This document shows, one piece after another, positions 14,535 through 17,053 of a DNA stretch of 17,053 nucleotides; position 1 is the first letter of the stretch; each line of letters starts with the position of its first letter. The position numbers were made by a program, and so were the translations under genes. The stretch is from an uncultured Candidatus Saccharibacteria bacterium. GTDB taxonomy: Bacteria > Patescibacteriota > Saccharimonadia > Saccharimonadales > Saccharimonadaceae. Where the stretch lies: positions 1 through 17,053 of the forward strand of contig CAOQYN010000019.1 in NCBI GenBank assembly GCA_948514425.1, in the 5' to 3' direction. The notes below the pieces were generated by a model. It was not told the origin of the DNA, did not search any database, and saw nothing but the letters and a program-made list of their open reading frames with translations.

Positions 14535-15590
14535 AGCAACCTTAATAATTTACCACTAAACGAAAGCGGTCCTAGAAAAATATCTGAACAGGTTTTTCGT
14601 AATTACCAGCAGCTAGCCCTGAGGAATATCTATGACGCCATCAAACTATGGACCAAACCGATACATGACACCACGGGCTATGAAATCCAACTGCTAGCCC
14701 TGCGTGATATTCTGCGTCAGAATTACCACAAAACCCTCGGCTACTTTGATCTTGATGCTCATTATACATTGCTCCTTCATTTTGAAGAGTTTAAAGATTC
14801 TGACAGTTTTTATTACTTTCTTCAAAAGAATAAAACACATCGTCAACAATTTATCAAAGAATCTATGTATAACATCAAACACGGTCTCCTGCCAAAACCA
14901 TCCGACAAAGACTTCGCTGAACTCTTAGAAATACTAATTATTCTAGGATGCGAATTTGATGAAGACATCGATCTGAAGTATCTTTGGTCACTACACCCAG
15001 TCAACCAACCAACGGCAAGTGCGCTCAACCGTGCCTGGGAAGAATTAGAATTCTGTCTCCGCGGCATGTGCCTGCATATTCCTGGCGCCGTTACACCTGA
15101 GCAATTTCAGCAAGAAATTTGGCTACGTCTTAAGCAGACCATTACGGCATATCTCTCAAAATACGATCGTATTTTGAGATGTCGTAACGACATCTTTAGC
15201 AAAGATCAGCCATACGATCAGAACATCGTCTGTTATATAAAACCACCCCAAGATGGAGAAGAATTAATAATTCGATTCTGTCAAATGGTTGCTGACAATA
15301 GTAAAATTACTGAAGCGGGTATCGAATTACTCGAAAACCAACTTCAAGACACCATCCGTTATCTACCAACCGAGTGTCTCGTCAAAATCTTACCCAATAT
15401 CAAAGACCGAGCCCTCGCTTACGCTTGCCTCAAACGCCACATCGAGCTCACGCCAAAAAATGATCTCAAAAAGCTTAATCCAAACTTCCTTTACTGGGCT
15501 CTAGGTCTCAGTGTTCATGGCAGCACACCCAATAACGAGCAAAACACGAAAAAAATCCTTCAATCACTACCCGTCTTACGCTCCGTATAA
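14532..15590 (+). CDS. Unknown helical protein, longer member of a tandem paralogue pair
   Basis: I do not recognise the family. The 352-residue product has no signal peptide or membrane helix and is predicted mainly helical and cytoplasmic. It aligns with its downstream neighbour: KLWTKPIHD, LALRDILRQ and FYYFLQKNKTHRQQFIKESMYNIKHGLL match KLWTDHTVS, LSLRDMLRQ and the block EYLAENPKMRQEAIDEMLYN. Later, YLWSLHPVNQP matches RLWRYHPLSKS and YLPTECLVKILP matches HLPLETRAFIP. It carries an inserted loop at about 217-250 and about 40 more C-terminal residues than the neighbour. The strong Shine-Dalgarno and ATG lie inside a structured leader, and the gene has its own promoter and terminator. No catalytic or DNA-binding motif is evident. 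Position between pyrG and a tRNA gene with a duplicated end suggests accessory DNA. Confidence 0.8.
   Translation: MSNLNNLPLNESGPRKISEQVFRNYQQLALRNIYDAIKLWTKPIHDTTGYEIQLLALRDILRQNYHKTLGYFDLDAHYTLLLHFEEFKDSDSFYYFLQKNKTHRQQFIKESMYNIKHGLLPKPSDKDFAELLEILIILGCEFDEDIDLKYLWSLHPVNQPTASALNRAWEELEFCLRGMCLHIPGAVTPEQFQQEIWLRLKQTITAYLSKYDRILRCRNDIFSKDQPYDQNIVCYIKPPQDGEELIIRFCQMVADNSKITEAGIELLENQLQDTIRYLPTECLVKILPNIKDRALAYACLKRHIELTPKNDLKKLNPNFLYWALGLSVHGSTPNNEQNTKKILQSLPVLRSV
15154..15195 (+). repeat. Two overlapping perfect palindromes inside a coding sequence
   Basis: Positions 15154-15179 are a 26-bp perfect palindrome centred on CGATCG. Positions 15177-15184 (AGATGTCG) and 15188-15195 (CGACATCT) form a second perfect 8-bp stem with a TAA loop. 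Both lie in frame within the first paralogue, near residues 208-222. Confidence 0.9.
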
Positions 15591-15611
15591 AATTATGATC
15601 CGCTTTCTCGG

Positions 15612-15642
15612 AATACCTCACCCATCTGGGCGGGGTATTTTT
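15612..15642 (+). terminator. Rho-independent terminator of the first paralogue
   Basis: AATACCTCACCC (15612-15623) pairs with GGGCGGGGTATT (15628-15639), with one G-T wobble and one mismatch, around a four-base loop, followed by TTTTT at 15638-15642. It sits 22 bases past the stop codon. Confidence 0.85.
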
Positions 15643-15689
15643 CATCCCTACGCCGCCCTCGACAAAATTTCCAAACCAAGATACCATAC

Positions 15690-15718
15690 TTGACTAAACT
15701 ATAAATTAATACTAAAAT
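15690..15718 (+). promoter_or_regulatory. Promoter of the second paralogue (15779-16582)
   Basis: TTGACT (15690-15695), exactly 17 bases, then TAAAAT (15713-15718): the same hexamers and spacing as the first paralogue, while the spacer sequence differs. Confidence 0.8.
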
Positions 15719-15729
15719 ACTAATTGATA

Positions 15730-15781
15730 CATGCTGATGGCGATTTTATCGCAAAAATATTCAAAAGGAGGTATTAGCATG
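15730..15781 (+). promoter_or_regulatory. Structured 5' leader able to sequester the start codon (second copy)
   Basis: CATGCTGAT (15730-15738) pairs with ATTAGCATG (15773-15781), nine pairs with one G-T wobble, covering the ATG. An inner hairpin, GCGAT (15740-15744) with ATCGC (15748-15752), uses different bases from the first leader in the same place. AGGAGGT (15766-15772) lies just before the pairing arm. Confidence 0.6.
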
Positions 15782-16582
15782 AGTAAATTAAATTTTAAGG
15801 ATAACGGACCAATCAAAGTACTAAATTCAGACTATATCAAGTACCGCGACATAACAGTTAATGAATTTCAGCAACTATTTAAACTTTGGACGGACCATAC
15901 GGTGAGCGATGGCATACGTCGTCTCAGTCTTCGCGACATGCTACGTCAACACGCCACAAACACCGAGAATGTCTGTCACATCGTCAATTATACTTTCTGT
16001 AGTTGCTACGATGGGCTACGTTTTACAACTGGTTGCGACAACAAAGGGTTCAGTGAATATCTCGCTGAAAACCCAAAAATGCGCCAAGAGGCAATAGATG
16101 AGATGCTCTATAACTTCGAGCATCATATCCTTATTAACGTTAATTCAGTAGCACTAGCAACACTCGTCGAAGATTTACTAGTATTTGCCGAATCTGAAGA
16201 CTTCGAAAGACTCTGGCGCTATCACCCATTAAGCAAATCTCCTAGACCGAAAAACATTGGCTGGCGTATGCGATTAGCATCCCAACTTAACTTTCTTCCC
16301 GTCGAGTTCTGTAACAGACTTTGGCAAGAGAGTAAACAAGATATTGTAGCGATCTTATATGCCTACAAAAGCCAGTTATCACGATATCCAAAACGTCAAA
16401 CCTTTGGCGCGCAGATACTGAACGATTTTGTGGCAACACTGAACGATATTTATCTACTGTCAAAAATGGACGAAAATGTACAGCTCCACAATATCGTCAC
16501 GGAAGGGTGCGAGATACTACAAGAGCATTTGCCGCTTGAGACTAGAGCCTTTATTCCACGCTTTGACAATTTACCAGCGTAG
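15779..16582 (+). CDS. Unknown helical protein, shorter member of the paralogue pair
   Basis: I do not recognise the family. The 267-residue product is homologous to the preceding gene over nearly its whole length (see KLWT, LRDMLRQ, MLYNFEHHIL and LWRYHPLSK blocks) but ends where the other protein continues for about 40 more residues, and lacks its inserted loop. It has cysteines in a CSCYDGLRFTTGC stretch at about 76-88 that the longer paralogue lacks. There is no signal peptide or membrane helix. The ATG at 15779 is chosen because AGGAGGTATTAGC precedes it exactly as in the first gene; the longer frame from 15731 would begin inside the leader. Promoter, leader and terminator are all its own, so the whole expression unit, not just the coding region, was duplicated and has since diverged strongly. 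Confidence 0.8.
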   Translation: MSKLNFKDNGPIKVLNSDYIKYRDITVNEFQQLFKLWTDHTVSDGIRRLSLRDMLRQHATNTENVCHIVNYTFCSCYDGLRFTTGCDNKGFSEYLAENPKMRQEAIDEMLYNFEHHILINVNSVALATLVEDLLVFAESEDFERLWRYHPLSKSPRPKNIGWRMRLASQLNFLPVEFCNRLWQESKQDIVAILYAYKSQLSRYPKRQTFGAQILNDFVATLNDIYLLSKMDENVQLHNIVTEGCEILQEHLPLETRAFIPRFDNLPA

Positions 16583-16605
16583 TTAGTCCTTAATTTATTA
16601 AAACT

Positions 16606-16638
16606 TGCCTTGTCGCCTCCCAGCAACAAGGCATTTTT
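16606..16638 (+). terminator. Rho-independent terminator of the second paralogue
   Basis: TGCCTTGT (16606-16613) pairs perfectly with ACAAGGCA (16626-16633) around a 12-base loop, followed by TTTTT. The tail ATTTTTCATCCCT is shared with the terminator of the first paralogue. Confidence 0.85.
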
Positions 16639-16673
16639 CATCCCTCCGTTCCCTACCCTCTTAACCCACTTTG

Positions 16674-16682
16674 TGTTATAAT
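16674..16682 (+). promoter_or_regulatory. tRNA-Ser promoter, extended -10
   Basis: TGT-TATAAT (16674-16682) ends nine bases before the first base of the tRNA. No convincing -35 is present. Confidence 0.65.
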
Positions 16683-16691
16683 CAAAAGAGT

Positions 16692-16781
16692 GGAAGTGTG
16701 GCCGAGCGGTTGAAGGCGCACGCTTGGAAAGCGTGTAAGGGTTTACGCCCTTCGCAGGTTCGAATCCTGTCGCTTCCGCCA
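16692..16781 (+). tRNA. tRNA-Ser (anticodon GGA), CCA encoded
   Basis: The acceptor stem GGAAGTG (16692-16698) pairs with CGCTTCC (16771-16777), followed by discriminator G and encoded CCA. The anticodon arm is CACGC-TTGGAAA-GCGTG, giving anticodon GGA, which reads UCU/UCC. The long class II variable arm (AAGGG paired with CCCTT) and the T arm GCAGG-TTCGAAT-CCTGT confirm serine. It is transcribed from its own extended -10 promoter and followed at once by a terminator hairpin. Confidence 0.97.
16763..16781 (+). repeat. 19-bp direct repeat, copy 1 (tRNA-Ser 3' end)
   Basis: AATCCTGTCGCTTCCGCCA, the T-arm side, acceptor strand and CCA of tRNA-Ser, recurs exactly at 16867-16885. This is the arrangement left when an element integrates into a tRNA 3' end. 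Confidence 0.9.
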
Positions 16782-16819
16782 TTACAAGAATATGACCCGC
16801 AGGGTCTTATTTTTGTAAT
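16781..16819 (+). terminator. tRNA-Ser terminator hairpin
   Basis: An 18-bp stem with two mismatches (16781-16798 with 16802-16819) has GACCC/GGGTC at its tip and TTATTTTT in the descending arm. It begins at the last A of CCA. Confidence 0.75.
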
Positions 16820-16841
16820 GTTTGGGCAGATTCAACCGATT

Positions 16842-16868
16842 TTATGAGATTACAAAGTAATTTCATAA
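16842..16868. repeat. Inverted repeat abutting the second tRNA-end copy
   Basis: TTATGAGATTAC (16842-16853) and GTAATTTCATAA (16857-16868) pair over 12 positions with one G-T wobble and an AAA loop. Its last two bases are the first two of the 19-bp direct repeat copy. Confidence 0.75.
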
Positions 16869-16885
16869 TCCTGTCGCTTCCGCCA
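16867..16885 (+). repeat. 19-bp direct repeat, copy 2 (att-like)
   Basis: An exact copy of the tRNA-Ser 3' end, 104 bp downstream of the first copy, not attached to a tRNA body. The identity stops sharply on both sides. Confidence 0.9.
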
Positions 16886-16891
16886 GGAAGT

Positions 16892-16932
16892 AAAATACTT
16901 ATACCTATACCTTTGTATAGGTATTGTATTTT
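16892..16932. terminator. Long AT-rich hairpin, possible bidirectional terminator
   Basis: ATACCTATAC (16901-16910) pairs perfectly with GTATAGGTAT (16915-16924) around CTTT, and outer arms AAAATAC (16892-16898) and GTATTTT (16926-16932) extend it. A/T tracts at both ends suit termination in either direction. Confidence 0.6.
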
Positions 16933-16941
16933 CTACAATAA

Positions 16942-17053
16942 AAGTCAAGTTTCGAGCCTGGCTTCGTTATCAAACACAGCGAGATCGCTTACGACATCTC
17001 CAACATCATCTCCCTACCCTTAGCTTTTGTCCGTAGTGGGTATGCCTATACTA
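16942..17053 (+). pseudogene. Start-less fragment of a surface-protein gene, cut by the window end
   Basis: The frame is open from just after a TAA (16939-16941) to the window end, 37 codons. It reads KSSFEPGFVIKHSEIAYDIS followed by NIISLPLAFVRSGYAYT. No ATG, GTG or TTG occurs in this frame and no ribosome binding site is seen, so it is an internal piece of a gene. The segment from SNIISLPLAFVRSG is nearly identical in DNA to the fragment at the left end of the window, on the opposite strand. It lies right after an att-like copy of the tRNA-Ser end and a hairpin. I read it as a silent cassette or a recombination remnant; the rest lies outside the window. Confidence 0.5.

Noticed and set aside
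16450..16782. Minus-strand 110-residue ORF beginning MAEATGFEPAKG
   Set aside because: It is the antisense translation of tRNA-Ser and of the second paralogue's 3' end; this is a well-known spurious protein produced from tRNA-Ser genes.
1..17053. CRISPR array, rRNA, transposase or integrase genes
   Set aside because: No regularly spaced repeats, rRNA-like sequence or DDE/recombinase motifs were found in any frame I read.

Overview
The window looks like a chromosomal piece of a Patescibacteria/CPR bacterium, most likely Saccharibacteria (TM7). This is an inference from protein style: a VirB2-like pilin next to rpoD, a compact sigma-70 factor, ArgS with an HVGH/KMSSR signature, a DnaG without zinc ligands, and surface-protein cassettes ending in the pattern RYxGFPLRC. 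TGA acts as a stop codon, so the genetic code is the normal bacterial one. No 16S rRNA is present to settle the taxonomy.

Layout. Positions 17-270 (minus strand) hold the C-terminal fragment of a surface protein. Positions 271-4812 (minus) hold a replication/transcription block: dnaG, then rpoD with its own promoter, a small VirB2-like pilin, and a YegS/DagK-type lipid kinase with a large lysine-rich insert. A divergent membrane-anchored protein of unknown function (4899-5519, plus) ends at a strong palindrome facing mscL. Positions 9226-5574 (minus) form a tight operon: argS, orn, an MmcQ/YjbR-like protein, a six-helix membrane protein and mscL, joined by 0- to 13-base gaps or 4-base ATGA/GTGA overlaps. 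Positions 12475-9289 (minus) are a cell-envelope block: a LiaF-like protein, a DUF4097 (LiaG-like) protein, a secreted beta-rich surface protein with a strong promoter, and a DUF916-like membrane-anchored protein. pyrG follows (14338-12740), trailed by a small gene that appears to be broken by one missing base.

The right end (14440-16640, plus) is accessory in character. It holds two paralogous genes of unknown function. Each has its own TTGACT-N17-TAAAAT promoter, its own terminator, and a structured 5' leader in which a CATGCTAA-like segment can pair with TTAGCATG at the start codon. This repeated start-codon-sequestering leader is the most promising undescribed element here. Next comes tRNA-Ser(GGA), whose last 19 bases are repeated 104 bp downstream like an attachment site, and then a start-less fragment of a surface-protein gene running off the window. 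A 43-bp segment of this fragment matches the left-end fragment at 42 of 43 positions in inverted orientation.

Expression. Four transcription units (rpoD, dnaG, argS and the 4899-5519 gene) have a -10 hexamer only 6-8 bases before the start codon and no Shine-Dalgarno sequence, which predicts leaderless mRNAs. Many promoters carry an extended -10 (TGn). Genes inside operons and envelope genes use Shine-Dalgarno sites instead.
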